Assembly (NCBI RefSeq): GCF_018853445.1
Contig: NZ_JABELD010000003.1
Span: 1 to 64,000, forward strand
Direction: 5' to 3'
Origin: Acidithiobacillus concretivorus
GTDB lineage: Bacteria; Pseudomonadota; Gammaproteobacteria; Acidithiobacillales; Acidithiobacillaceae
Length of the DNA stretch: 64,000 bases
Part shown: positions 38,528 through 48,538 of the stretch, piece by piece
How positions within the stretch are numbered: the stretch's first letter is position 1
Layout of the letters: every line of letters starts with the position of its first letter
Notes under the pieces: model-generated
Told to the model about the DNA's origin: nothing
Database searches by the model: none
What the model saw: the letters and a program-made list of their open reading frames with translations, nothing else
Made by a program: the position numbers and the translations under genes

Positions 38528-40882
38528 ATGACGTCCGTTCACAGTCTCGGTTTTCCGCGTATCGGTCATAAACGCGAACTCAAAAAAGCGCTGGAAAGCT
38601 TCTGGTCCAAAGAAATTGACGAGCAGGAACTGCAGGCCCGCGCTGCCCAGTTGCGTGACCGTCACTGGAAAATCCAGCAGACCTGTGGGATGGACTTCAT
38701 CCCGGTTGGTGATTTCAGTCTCTATGATCACATGCTGGACATGAGCTGCACCCTGGGTGCCATTCCTCCCCGTTATGGATTTTCCGGCGGCCAGGTGGGT
38801 CTGGATACCTTTTTTGCCATGGCACGCGGTTCCAGCACCCAGCCCGCCATGGAAATGACCAAGTGGTTTGATGCCAACTATCACTTCATTGTGCCGGAAT
38901 TCCATGAAAACATGGAATTTAATCTGAGCAGTGAACGTCTGTTTGACCAGATTAAAGAAGCCCAGGCTCTGGGTCTCAAGAGCAAGCCCGTACTGGTCGG
39001 CCCCATCACCTACCTGTGGCTGGGCAAGGAAAAAGACCTCAATGCCGAAGCCCATCATGAAGCGCAACATCATCATGACGACAGTGCCTGTCATGGTCAC
39101 GGTGCGCCGGTCGGTAATGCCTGCTTTGATCGCCTGACCTTGCTGCCCAAGGTTCTGCCTGTTTATGCCGAAATTCTGGAGCGTCTTGCCAGCATGGGCG
39201 TGGAGTGGGTACAAATGGACGAACCTGCTCTGGCACTGGACCTGCCCGCCGAATGGCACCAGGCTTTGGCCTCTGCCTACCAGACTCTCAGCAAAGGCAA
39301 AAGCCCCAAGGTATTACTGGCCACCTATTTTGATTCTGTCGCTGATCATGCCGAAGCCCTCAAAGCCCTTCCCGTCGCCGGCCTGCATCTGGATTTGCGG
39401 CGCGCCCCGCAACAGTTGGACAGCTTCCTGAAAAATTATCCGGCTGACAAAGTGCTTTCTCTGGGCGTGGTAGATGGCCGCAATGTTTGGCGCGCCGACC
39501 TCGATGCCGCCATCCAAACTCTGGAACCTGCACACAAACAGCTGGGAGACCGTCTTTGGGTAGCTCCTTCCTGCAGCCTGTTGCACACCCCGGTTGATCT
39601 GGACCAGGAAAACGAACTCGACGCCGAATTGAAATCATGGCTGGCTTTCTCCGTACAAAAGCTCGATGAAGTCGCCATTATTGGTCGTGCCCTGAATGAA
39701 GGCGTGGCAGCCGTAGCGCAGGAACTGTCCACCGCACGTGCCGCCGTACAATCACGTAAAACTTCACCGCGCATTCACAACCCGGCTGTTGCCCAGCGTC
39801 TGGAAGGTTTGGGTAAGGATGATGGTCAGCGCAAAAGTGCTTTCCAGGCCCGTGAAGCCGCACAGCGTGCGCGCTTCAAGCTGCCGGCTTTTCCCACTAC
39901 CAGTATCGGCAGTTTCCCGCAGACTCCCGAAATCCGTAAAGCCCGCCTGCAAAATCGCAAGGGCGAACTGAGCAATGCCGACTACCAGAAAGCCATGGAA
40001 GCTGAAATTGCACTGGTTGTGAAAGAGCAGGAACGTTTGGGTATTGACGTTCCGGTGCACGGCGAGCCCGAACGCAATGACATGGTGGAATACTTCGGCG
40101 AACAACTCTCTGGATTCGCCTTTACCCGTCATGGCTGGGTGCAGAGTTACGGCTCACGCTACGTCAAGCCACCGTTGATTTTCGGTGACGTATCCCGTCC
40201 TACCCCCATGACCGTGGCCTGGAGCAAATATGCCCAGTCCCTGACCCAACGGCCCATGAAAGGCATGCTCACCGGTCCGGTGACCATCCTGCAATGGTCT
40301 TTTGTGCGCGATGATCAGCCCCGTGAAAAAACGGCGCTGCAAATTGCACTGGCGATCCGCGACGAGGTCAAGGATCTGATCGACGCCGGTATTGGCATCA
40401 TTCAGATTGACGAACCGGCCTACCGTGAAGGACTTCCCCTGAAGCGCAAGGACTGGGAACAGTACCTGAACTGGGCATCGCGTGCATTCCGTATTTCTGC
40501 ACAAATTGCGCCTGATGACGTGCAGATTCACACCCACATGTGCTACTCGGAATTCAATGACATCCTCCCCGCTATTGCGGCCATGGATGCGGATGTCATA
40601 ACCATTGAAACCTCCCGTTCACAAATGGAATTGCTGGATGCTTTTGCCACATTCAACTACCCCAACGAAATCGGACCCGGTGTGTATGACATTCACTCAC
40701 CCCGCGTTCCCAGCGTCGAAGAGATGGTCGGTCTGATGGAAAAAGCGGTCAAAGTGGTTCCTGCAGAGCGTCTGTGGATCAACCCCGACTGTGGACTAAA
40801 AACCCGTAAATGGGCAGAAGTCACTCCGGCTCTGGAAAACATGGTCGAAGCAGCCAAACAGGTACGTGCCAAACACGCCTGA
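38528..40882 (+). CDS. metE: Cobalamin-independent methionine synthase
   Basis: Transfers the methyl group of methyl-THF-polyglutamate to homocysteine, with a zinc-activated thiol. It is 784 aa from the ATG at 38528 (GAGGAG 8 bp upstream; the N-terminus [13 protein letters not shown] matches the family). The N-terminal half has [20 protein letters not shown]-like folate-domain sequence. The catalytic half has the [17 protein letters not shown] and NPDCGLKTR segments, the first and last bearing the zinc His/Cys ligands. Around residues 170-195 there is an extra histidine-rich loop (HH, HHH, HGH plus one Cys) absent from E. coli MetE. The gene is monocistronic, with its own terminator. Confidence 0.96.
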   Translation: MTSVHSLGFPRIGHKRELKKALESFWSKEIDEQELQARAAQLRDRHWKIQQTCGMDFIPVGDFSLYDHMLDMSCTLGAIPPRYGFSGGQVGLDTFFAMARGSSTQPAMEMTKWFDANYHFIVPEFHENMEFNLSSERLFDQIKEAQALGLKSKPVLVGPITYLWLGKEKDLNAEAHHEAQHHHDDSACHGHGAPVGNACFDRLTLLPKVLPVYAEILERLASMGVEWVQMDEPALALDLPAEWHQALASAYQTLSKGKSPKVLLATYFDSVADHAEALKALPVAGLHLDLRRAPQQLDSFLKNYPADKVLSLGVVDGRNVWRADLDAAIQTLEPAHKQLGDRLWVAPSCSLLHTPVDLDQENELDAELKSWLAFSVQKLDEVAIIGRALNEGVAAVAQELSTARAAVQSRKTSPRIHNPAVAQRLEGLGKDDGQRKSAFQAREAAQRARFKLPAFPTTSIGSFPQTPEIRKARLQNRKGELSNADYQKAMEAEIALVVKEQERLGIDVPVHGEPERNDMVEYFGEQLSGFAFTRHGWVQSYGSRYVKPPLIFGDVSRPTPMTVAWSKYAQSLTQRPMKGMLTGPVTILQWSFVRDDQPREKTALQIALAIRDEVKDLIDAGIGIIQIDEPAYREGLPLKRKDWEQYLNWASRAFRISAQIAPDDVQIHTHMCYSEFNDILPAIAAMDADVITIETSRSQMELLDAFATFNYPNEIGPGVYDIHSPRVPSVEEMVGLMEKAVKVVPAERLWINPDCGLKTRKWAEVTPALENMVEAAKQVRAKHA

Positions 40883-40907
40883 TTGAATCACCCGCTTCAA
40901 ACTGCAC

Positions 40908-40932
40908 AAAGGCCCCATTCGGGGCCTTTTTT
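40908..40932 (+). terminator. Intrinsic terminator of metE
   Basis: AAGGCCCC pairs with GGGGCCTT around a 4-nt loop and is followed by a T run. It lies 26 bp after the stop codon. Confidence 0.92.
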
Positions 40933-41051
40933 AATGCTTGATGATTGCCCCCCCGCCTTATAGACTCGTTGGCAATTAAAAAGATAGAAAGGGTTTGCTG
41001 GCACCGCGCTCCGCAACACACCAGTTTAATGCTATCTTTTTGGAACTGTTA

Positions 41052-42602
41052 ATGAATCAGCCAACCAACCTGTCCCCACTCAAAAATCTGCGGGCCGATG
41101 TTCCTGCCGCCGTGGTCGTCGCTCTCGTCGCCATGCCCCTCTGCCTTGGGGTCGCGCTGGCTTCCGGCACCCCACTGATTGCGGGTTTGATTGCTGGCAT
41201 CATGGGCGGAGTCCTGGTTCCGCTGTTCAGTCGCTCGCCCCTGGCCGTCAGTGGCCCTACCCCGGCCATTGTGGCCACGCTGCTGGTGGCTATGGAAGCC
41301 CTGCACAGTTTTCCCGCGTTACTGCTCGCCGTAGTTATTGCTGGCGGTATTCAAATTATTCTGGCGCTATTGCGTGCGGGAGTAGTGGCTTATTTTTTTC
41401 CGTCGGCCGTCATCCAGGGTATTTTGTCGGCCATCGGGATTATCATCATCCTCAAACAATTTCCCTATGCCATTGGTTTTGATATTGGCGAGTTTGGTAA
41501 TCAGGATTTTTTTGATGCCCATGGAGAAAACACCTTCAGTGCCGTCATTGCCGCACTGGCCCATGTGGAATGGGGCGCGTTACTGGTCAGCGTACTGGCG
41601 TTAGCTATTTTAATGATTTGGGATAAGGTAGCCGTCCTGCGCAAACAAACCTGGCTCTCCGGCCCATTGATGGCGGTGGTGTTAGGAACCCTTCTGAACG
41701 TACTGTTTGTCCATACTCTGCCAGAACTGGCCATAGACAAAAGCAATTTGGTCAATTTGCCCTCGATTCGTTCACTGGCAGATTTGCAGGGCATGCTGCA
41801 AATGCCGGACTGGAGCATGATCGGTTCAAAAACCGTATGGGTGACCGCTATTGCCATTACCTTTATTGCCAGCCTGGAAAGTCTGCTTTCCACAGAAGCC
41901 TCCGACAAACTGGACCCTTTAAAAAGACGCACCCCCCTCGACCGTGAACTGCTGGGACAGGGAGTGGCCAACATCGCCAGCGGCCTCATTGGTGGACTTC
42001 CGGTTGCCGCCGTCATAGTGCGAAGCACGGCCAATGTGGCAGCCGGGGCACGGACCAAAGCCAGCGCCTTTCTGCACGGGATTTTTCTGTTACTGGCCGT
42101 CGTATTTCTGGCTACGCTAATGAATCATATTCCCTTGGCAGCATTAGCCTCTATCCTGATTTTCGTCGGTTTCAAACTGGCGCACCCGAATATTTTCAGG
42201 AAAATGTTCAAACTGGATAAGTCCCAGTATTTACCCTTCCTCATCACCATTGTGGCAATTTTGTTCACCAGTCTGATTACCGGCGTCGTAATCGGGTTGC
42301 TGGCGGGTATTTTCTTCGTCCTCAAGGCCAACTATCACAGCGCCATCGATATTGGGCGGGAGGGCGACGCCTACAAAATATCCCTGAACAGAGAAGTCAC
42401 CTTCGTCAACAAGGCGCGTCTCTCGCACATTCTGGAGAGACTCCCCAAAGATGCTGAAGTGATTCTGGACGGCAAAAAAGTGCGCTTCATTGATCACGAT
42501 GTGCTCGAAGTTATTCGTGATTTCGAAGGTGCTGCCGTACTGAAAAACATTCAGTTACGCGAACAGAATTTCGACACCCCGATTCTCAAGTCCCCCGTAT
42601 AA
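41052..42602 (+). CDS. SulP-family inorganic anion transporter
   Basis: Membrane transporter of about 516 aa. The N-terminal region (DVPAAVVVALVAMPLCLGVALASG), the SGPTPAIVA loop and the ASLESLLSTEASDKLD segment are SulP/SLC26 core motifs. About 10-12 hydrophobic helices lead to a short cytoplasmic STAS-like tail (from ~425, ending IRDFEGAAVLKN). The start MNQPTNL at 41052 is preferred over 40995 because the added residues look untranslated. The substrate may be sulfate or bicarbonate; in an autotroph either is plausible, and no carbonic anhydrase gene is adjacent. It is convergent with putA, with 3 bp between stop codons. Confidence 0.85.
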   Translation: MNQPTNLSPLKNLRADVPAAVVVALVAMPLCLGVALASGTPLIAGLIAGIMGGVLVPLFSRSPLAVSGPTPAIVATLLVAMEALHSFPALLLAVVIAGGIQIILALLRAGVVAYFFPSAVIQGILSAIGIIIILKQFPYAIGFDIGEFGNQDFFDAHGENTFSAVIAALAHVEWGALLVSVLALAILMIWDKVAVLRKQTWLSGPLMAVVLGTLLNVLFVHTLPELAIDKSNLVNLPSIRSLADLQGMLQMPDWSMIGSKTVWVTAIAITFIASLESLLSTEASDKLDPLKRRTPLDRELLGQGVANIASGLIGGLPVAAVIVRSTANVAAGARTKASAFLHGIFLLLAVVFLATLMNHIPLAALASILIFVGFKLAHPNIFRKMFKLDKSQYLPFLITIVAILFTSLITGVVIGLLAGIFFVLKANYHSAIDIGREGDAYKISLNREVTFVNKARLSHILERLPKDAEVILDGKKVRFIDHDVLEVIRDFEGAAVLKNIQLREQNFDTPILKSPV

Positions 42603-42605
42603 TGC

Positions 42606-45600
42606 TCACAGGCGACCCTGCGCGAGGAGTTCTGCATTGCCTCCTGCTGCCGTGGTGTTGATGCTCACCGCCTGTTCGGCCACCATGCGCAATAAATAAT
42701 GGGGACCACCGGCTTTCGGGCCGGTTCCACTTAAGCCTTCACCACCAAACGGTTGCACACCAACCACTGCACCAATCATGTTGCGGTTTACATAGACATT
42801 GCCGCAGCGGGACCGCGCAGCGATATGTGCCGCCCGGCCATCAATCCGTGTCTGGACACCTAAAGTCAGCCCAAATCCTAGAGCGTTGATGGCATCCACC
42901 AGCGCATCAACTTGTCCGGCTTTCCAGGTGACCACCTGCAGCACCGGGCCAAATATCTCCTCACGAACCTGACTGACATGAGTAATGGCATAAGCACAGG
43001 GGGCCACAAAATACAGATTACGCTGCTGATCATCCTGCATGGTCAACGCTACAGAATTATCCGTAACCTGGGCATTTTCCAGCAAAGCCGGGGGCCAGGC
43101 ACACCGGGCCAGTAACCTTCCCCCGCCCTGCTCCACCCGGGCAATTTGCGCAAGAATATTAGTCTGCGCTTCGGCATCAATTACGGGTCCCACATCGGTG
43201 GCATAATGAATGGTCGGTCCGATCACCAGTTCCTGCATGGCCCCTTTGAGCATAGTCAGAATTTCTTCTGCACATTCTTCCTGTACACAGAGCAAACGCA
43301 GTGCCGAACATCGTTGTCCTGCCGAACGAAATGCCGAGGCAACCACTGCATCCACCACCTGTTCCGCCAGAGCCGTAGAATCCACAATCATGGCATTAAT
43401 GCCGCCGGTTTCAGCAATCAAGGGCACAATGGGGCCTTCCTTGGCCGCCAGATCTTGATGAATGTGGCGGGCAACACCTGTTGAACCGGTAAACACGACT
43501 CCGCCAGTTAGCGGATGGCCTACCAGAGCCGCGCCCACGGTTTCTCCAGCACCGGGCATCAGCGCCAGCACATCGCGGGGAACACCAGCCTCCCACAAAA
43601 GTTCAACAAAAGCCCGGGCAATGGCCATGGTCTGCTCGGCGGGCTTGGCTGCCACACTGTTACCCGTAACCAGAGCCGCGACGACTTGCCCGGCAAAAAT
43701 TGCCAGGGGAAAATTCCAGGGGCTAATACAAACAAATACGCCGCGCCCCCGCAAACTCAGGGAGTTGGTCTCACCAGTGGGGCCAGGCAGAGCTTCCTTG
43801 CGCATCAGCGCCTTGGCCTGAATAGCATAATAACGGCAAAAATCTACGGCCTCGCGCAACTCGGCAACCGCATCTGCCAAAGTTTTGTGGGCTTCGCGCA
43901 TAATCAGGGCAAGCAACTTATCCTGCCGGGCTTCCAGCAGATCTGCCGCCTGAGTCAAAATCTCGGCACGGCGCTCCACAGGTACCGCATCCCAGCGCGT
44001 TTGTCCGGCATGCAGTGCATGCATTAACGGATCAACATCTTCTACTTGTATTTCTTCGGGAGTCTGCACCCGCAGGGCCAATGCGGCTTCCAGGGCGGGG
44101 CTACGTTCTGCAATGTAAGTCATATCCATTCCTTGGCTGTTCAGTCGTAATTCACCATGAAGATGGCCGTAAATCTCTATGGGTTTAGGTAAAGCCGCCT
44201 CTTCCGCCCGCCAGAGCGGACTGACCAGCAGATCTTCGGCCGCCACATGCTGATTAGCCAACTGATGAATAAAAGACGTGTTGGCACCATTTTCAAGAAG
44301 CCGCCGGACCAGATAGGCAAGCAGATCGCGATGACGGCCCACCGGAGCATATATCCGCAAATGCTGAATGCGCGCGTGGCGTAAAACTTCCCGATAAATC
44401 CCCTCGCCCATGCCATGCAGACGCTGCATCTCAAAACGGGCATCGGGTTGCTGATCCGCCAATTGCAAAACAGCGGCAATGGTTGCCGCGTTGTGCGTGG
44501 CAAATTGCGGGTAGACCAACGCCTGGGGACCGTTGGCGTCTTCAAGGAGTCGCGCCGCACAGGCCAGATAGCTGATGTCTGAATGATGTTTATGGGTAAA
44601 CACCGGATACCCGGACAAGCCCATCTCTTGGGCTCTTTTAATTTCCATATCCCAGTAAGCGCCCTTGACCAGCCGCAGCATCAAACGGCTCTGATTGCGG
44701 CGCGTCCGGGCCAGAACTTCGTCAATGGCAGCATCTGCCCGGCTCTGATACGCCTGCACGGCAATGCCGAGCCCGTCCCAGCCAGCACAAGTGGCATGCC
44801 CGGCAATATGCTGTTGCAAGGCATCCAGCAAATCGAGTTGCAACTCAAGACGATCACTTTCTTCCGCATCCAGCGTCAGATTCAAACGCCCCTGAGCCGC
44901 CAGTTCGGCCAGTTGCTGCAACTTGGGGAACAGTTCTTTCCACAGGCGGGCGCGCTGGGCTTCTTCAAAACGCGGGTGGAGTGCTGACAATTTGATGGAG
45001 ATACCATCCCGCTCCCGTGCACCCCCATTGCCGGGTTGGGTAGCCAGAGCGCGCAAGGCAGATTCATAAGAAGCCGCGTAGCGGGTTGCATCGGCACTGT
45101 TGCGGGCGCCTTCTCCCAACATATCGTAGGAATAGCAGAGTGCAGGCTGTTTTTTTCGGGCTTCGACGGAGCGCCGGCGCGCCTCACCAAGATCCTGCCC
45201 CAGTACAAACTGCCGACCCAGGAGCGCAATGGCCCGCACTGCTGCCGTTACAACAGTATTCATACCAAGTCTTTGCACCAGACTACGCGTTTCTTTTTCG
45301 GCGAGCAGACGGCGCGATAAAATCAGCACCCGACCTGAAATCTGAGTGATCCAGGACTGTTTTTCCTCACCGGCAAAACGCGCCCGACCCAACTGGTCCG
45401 CTGCCAGCAATACCGCCGTGCCCGTATCGGGCACGCGCAACAATGCCTCAGCCAGACGCATCAAAGCCAAGCCTTCGGCACTGGTAATGGGGTACTCCCT
45501 TAACAGGGACTCCAGAGCCCAGAACGGAGCTGGTTGCTTGCGCACCGCCTCCACCCAGGGCCGCGCCTGATCGATCACGTTCAGCCAATTCAGCTTGCCA

Positions 45601-45737
45601 CTGAGGGCCGACAGCAGTGTTTCAACCTGCTGATTTTCATCCCGATACGGGGGTGGCAGTGACGCAGGCTCCCGAAGAAAATCCGGGGACTCACTGAAAT
45701 CACCGGGCAAAAAAGTATGTAAACGAGTTTGAGACAT
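42606..45737 (-). CDS. putA: Bifunctional proline dehydrogenase / delta-1-pyrroline-5-carboxylate dehydrogenase
   Basis: Oxidises proline to glutamate. The PRODH (FAD) barrel spans about 170-470 (LDAEESDRLELQ, RLVKGAYWDMEIK, QFATHNAATI, YAPVGRHRDLLAYLVRRLLENGANTSF). The P5C dehydrogenase spans about 530-1010, with the FTGSTGVARHI nucleotide site, AETGGINAMIVDS (catalytic Glu) and GQRCSALR (catalytic Cys). At 1043 aa it is a short class A PutA. It lacks the N-terminal ribbon-helix-helix DNA-binding domain of enteric PutA, so it should not repress its own gene. The electron acceptor would be the quinone pool. Confidence 0.96.
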   Translation of the reverse strand: MSQTRLHTFLPGDFSESPDFLREPASLPPPYRDENQQVETLLSALSGKLNWLNVIDQARPWVEAVRKQPAPFWALESLLREYPITSAEGLALMRLAEALLRVPDTGTAVLLAADQLGRARFAGEEKQSWITQISGRVLILSRRLLAEKETRSLVQRLGMNTVVTAAVRAIALLGRQFVLGQDLGEARRRSVEARKKQPALCYSYDMLGEGARNSADATRYAASYESALRALATQPGNGGARERDGISIKLSALHPRFEEAQRARLWKELFPKLQQLAELAAQGRLNLTLDAEESDRLELQLDLLDALQQHIAGHATCAGWDGLGIAVQAYQSRADAAIDEVLARTRRNQSRLMLRLVKGAYWDMEIKRAQEMGLSGYPVFTHKHHSDISYLACAARLLEDANGPQALVYPQFATHNAATIAAVLQLADQQPDARFEMQRLHGMGEGIYREVLRHARIQHLRIYAPVGRHRDLLAYLVRRLLENGANTSFIHQLANQHVAAEDLLVSPLWRAEEAALPKPIEIYGHLHGELRLNSQGMDMTYIAERSPALEAALALRVQTPEEIQVEDVDPLMHALHAGQTRWDAVPVERRAEILTQAADLLEARQDKLLALIMREAHKTLADAVAELREAVDFCRYYAIQAKALMRKEALPGPTGETNSLSLRGRGVFVCISPWNFPLAIFAGQVVAALVTGNSVAAKPAEQTMAIARAFVELLWEAGVPRDVLALMPGAGETVGAALVGHPLTGGVVFTGSTGVARHIHQDLAAKEGPIVPLIAETGGINAMIVDSTALAEQVVDAVVASAFRSAGQRCSALRLLCVQEECAEEILTMLKGAMQELVIGPTIHYATDVGPVIDAEAQTNILAQIARVEQGGGRLLARCAWPPALLENAQVTDNSVALTMQDDQQRNLYFVAPCAYAITHVSQVREEIFGPVLQVVTWKAGQVDALVDAINALGFGLTLGVQTRIDGRAAHIAARSRCGNVYVNRNMIGAVVGVQPFGGEGLSGTGPKAGGPHYLLRMVAEQAVSINTTAAGGNAELLAQGRL

Positions 45738-45908
45738 TCCTACAAGGCTCCTTGCAGCAGGTAATCGGGTTCATGATCTGCCTGTGCCTGCCTCCTTTTT
45801 TCATCTGCGGGTTTTTATGCGCTTTGGCTACTGCAGCGCTACAACCTCTTGTAATCAGGTTGTCATACTTGGGGTAAGGAATGCAAGTGTGATGAGGCTC
45901 CAGCCCGC

Positions 45909-47522
45909 CTATGGCAACAGCGGCAGCCCCAGTTCTTTCAGAAATTCGTTGTGTTTTGTTTTCGCCTGAAGGATAGCCTGCTCAATCTCCACCAGGCCCG
46001 CATGCGTCGCCGCAAGGTCGATTTCTTCCTCGGCCACCGCCGTGCTGATATAGCGCGAGATATTGAGGTTAAAGTCGTTCTTCTCGATCTCTGCCATGTC
46101 CACGCGGCGGGCGTAGCGCGGCTCTTCTTTGCGCTGCTGGTAGGTGTCGATGATCTTGGCGATGTGCTCCGCGCTCAACTGGTTCTGGCGCTTGCCTTTC
46201 ACGAAATGCTCGGCGGCGTTGATGAACAGCACGTCGTCGGGCTTCTTGCACTTTTTCAGCACCAGAATGCAGACCGGAATGCCGGTGGAATAAAACAGGT
46301 TGGCGGGCAGGCCGATGACGGTGTCGATATGACCGTCTTTCAGCAGCTTGGTGCGGATGCGTTCCTCGGCGCCGCCCCGGAACAGCACGCCGTGCGGCAG
46401 GATGATCGCCATCACGCCTTCGTCTTTCAGAAAGTGAAAGCCGTGCAGCAGAAAGGCGAAGTCGGCAGCAGACTTGGGGGCGAGGCCGTGGCTTTTGAAG
46501 CGCACGTCGTCGGCCAGCGCGTCGGTGGGCTCCCAACGATAACTAAATGGCGGATTGGCGACGACGGCATCGAAGCCCGGTTTCTTCGCCGGGTTCTGCT
46601 CACGCATCCGGTCCCACTCATTGGTCAGCGTGTCGCCGTGGAAAATTTCGAACTCGGTGTCTTTCACCCCGTGCAGCAGCATGTTCATGCGCGCGAGATT
46701 GTAAGTGGTGATGTTCTTTTCCTGGCCGTAGATTTTGCCGATGCTGCCGCCCGCCTGTGCCACCTTCTTGCGTACATTAAGCAGCAGCGAGCCGGAGCCG
46801 CAGGCGAAATCCAGCACGCTATCGAGCCGTTTTTTGGTGCCGGTTTTCGGCTCCTGGCTGTCGAGCGTGACGATGCCCGAAAGAATGTCGGAAATCTGCT
46901 GCGGGGTGTAGAACTCGCCCGCCTTCTTGCCCGACCCCGCCGCGAACTGGCCGATCAGATATTCATAGGCATCGCCCAGCGCGTCGATGTTGGTGGAAAA
47001 CTCCGCCAGCCCTTCGGCGATTTTCTGAATGATGGTGCAGAGTTTGGCGTTGCGGTCGCTGTAGGTTTTGCCCAGCTTGGGCGAACCGAGGTCGATCTCG
47101 GAGAACAGGCCCTGAAAGGTGCTCTCGAACGATTCCGTCTCGATGTATTTGAAGCCCGCCTGCAGCGTGTTCAGAAGCTCCGCGTTCTGCGTGCGCGCCA
47201 GATTGGCGATGCTGTTCCACAGATGCGCGGGCTGAATGACGTAATGCACCTTGCGGCGCATCTGTTTCTCGAAGGCCGGGATGTCGTCCCCGTTGCTGGC
47301 ATACCACCGCGCCAGCGGCACGGTGCGCGCATCGTCGCCCACATCCGGGTAATCCCGCCCCAGTTCTTTCTTCGCCGCCGTCTCGTAGTTGTCGGAGAGG
47401 TAGCGCAAAAAGAGGAAGGAAAGCATGTAGTCGCGAAAGTCGTCCGCATCCATCGCCCCGCGCAGTTGGTCCGCGATGCTCCAGAGGGTGTTGCCCAGTT
47501 GTTTTTGGTTGGCTTCGGTCAT
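45909..47522 (-). CDS. hsdM: Type I restriction-modification DNA methyltransferase HsdM
   Basis: N6-adenine methyltransferase subunit; with HsdS it protects host DNA, and with HsdR it forms the restriction complex. It is 537 aa. The N-terminal HsdM_N domain (1-135) has the LWSIADQLRG helix. The catalytic domain has SAM-binding DFACGSGS at residues 238-245, EFYTPQQISDIL just before it, and the NPPF catalytic motif at 323-326. Last gene of the operon; its ATG overlaps the rhuM stop by 4 bp. The C-terminal helices probably contact HsdS. Confidence 0.96.
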   Translation of the reverse strand: MTEANQKQLGNTLWSIADQLRGAMDADDFRDYMLSFLFLRYLSDNYETAAKKELGRDYPDVGDDARTVPLARWYASNGDDIPAFEKQMRRKVHYVIQPAHLWNSIANLARTQNAELLNTLQAGFKYIETESFESTFQGLFSEIDLGSPKLGKTYSDRNAKLCTIIQKIAEGLAEFSTNIDALGDAYEYLIGQFAAGSGKKAGEFYTPQQISDILSGIVTLDSQEPKTGTKKRLDSVLDFACGSGSLLLNVRKKVAQAGGSIGKIYGQEKNITTYNLARMNMLLHGVKDTEFEIFHGDTLTNEWDRMREQNPAKKPGFDAVVANPPFSYRWEPTDALADDVRFKSHGLAPKSAADFAFLLHGFHFLKDEGVMAIILPHGVLFRGGAEERIRTKLLKDGHIDTVIGLPANLFYSTGIPVCILVLKKCKKPDDVLFINAAEHFVKGKRQNQLSAEHIAKIIDTYQQRKEEPRYARRVDMAEIEKNDFNLNISRYISTAVAEEEIDLAATHAGLVEIEQAILQAKTKHNEFLKELGLPLLP

Positions 47523-48538
47523 TTCTTCGGGCGTCTCTTGAGTTTGGTTTCCAGCGCTGTGAGCTCAGCCTCGTCCTGCTGGTCAGCTTGAAGGGCTTCC
47601 TGCCTTTTACGGTCGGCGTCGAACTGGCGGTAAAGCTCGCCCGTGCGCGCTTCCATCTGCTCATGGCTGATGGTTCCAGCATGGGTGAGCAGCGAGAAGC
47701 CGTTGGACGTGATGATCTGATCCACGTTCTGCTTCCAGAAGGCCATGCGCGTCTCCTGCCTGCTCTTGGCTCGCAGTTCGGCGGTTTCCAGGAAGATGAC
47801 CACCAGCCGATTCAGGGTGTCGATCTCGTCCTCGGTCAGGTAGTTCTTGGCCACCACGATGTCCGCCTTGCGCACCCTACTCGTTGGTGAGCCCTTCCAG
47901 GCGAGCAGGCCGAAATGCGGATCGGCAGGGTTCGCCCGCGCGGTGATGAGTTCGGCGGCGGTCTGCCGCGTCACGGCAAAGATCAGCAGGTTTTGCACGG
48001 TAGCGAAGAACACCTGCGTGGCTTGGTCCGTCTTGTCGTAGTCGCTGCAGAGGGCAAAGAGGTCGCGCACCTTCTGGTAAAAGCGCTTCTCGGAGGCGCG
48101 GATATCGCGAATGCGCGCCAGCATCTCGTCGAAGTAATCCGGGCGGCCATCCGGGTTTTTCAGCCGCTCGTCGTCCATCACGAAGCCCTTGGTCAGGAAC
48201 TCCTTCAGAATGGTGGAAGCCCAGCGACGGAACTGCACCCCGCGCTTTGATCGCACGCGGTAGCCCACGGCCAGGATGGCGTCGAGGTTGTAGAGCGTGA
48301 CCGGACGCTGCACTTCCCGCCCCCCTTCGGTTTGAACTACCGAGGATTCCTCGGTAGTTGCCTCCCGGCTCAGTTCCCCGTCCTCGAAGATGTTCTTGAG
48401 ATGCAGCCCCACGTTGTCGGTGGTCACATCAAAAAGCTGAGCCATCTCCCGCTGAGAAAGCCAGACGGTTTGGTCCTTGGCCCGCAGCTTGATCTGGCTG
48501 CGTCCGTCTTCGGTGGTGTAGAGAATCAGGTCGGTCAT
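47519..48538 (-). CDS. RhuM-family protein
   Basis: 339 aa. The N-terminal part (WLSQREMAQLFDVTTDNVGLHLKNIF) looks like a DNA-binding helix-turn-helix. It is followed by YNLDAILAVGYRVRSKRGVQFRRWAS, the conserved block of RhuM/phage-antirepressor-like proteins. The C-terminal 70 residues are charged and probably coiled-coil. RhuM was named in a Salmonella pathogenicity island and is often found inside type I RM loci; its role there is unknown. It lies between hsdS and hsdM with 4-bp overlaps on both sides, so it is made together with the enzyme. Confidence 0.88.
   Translation of the reverse strand: MTDLILYTTEDGRSQIKLRAKDQTVWLSQREMAQLFDVTTDNVGLHLKNIFEDGELSREATTEESSVVQTEGGREVQRPVTLYNLDAILAVGYRVRSKRGVQFRRWASTILKEFLTKGFVMDDERLKNPDGRPDYFDEMLARIRDIRASEKRFYQKVRDLFALCSDYDKTDQATQVFFATVQNLLIFAVTRQTAAELITARANPADPHFGLLAWKGSPTSRVRKADIVVAKNYLTEDEIDTLNRLVVIFLETAELRAKSRQETRMAFWKQNVDQIITSNGFSLLTHAGTISHEQMEARTGELYRQFDADRKRQEALQADQQDEAELTALETKLKRRPKK

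Noticed and set aside
45738-45908. Integration site (tRNA end or direct repeats) bordering the restriction operon
   Set aside because: I compared the left gap with the right gap (54936-55101) and saw no convincing repeat, tRNA fragment or integrase remnant.
45951-47591. A 546-codon open frame on the plus strand opposite hsdM
   Set aside because: Same antisense effect. The minus strand holds the methyltransferase motifs.
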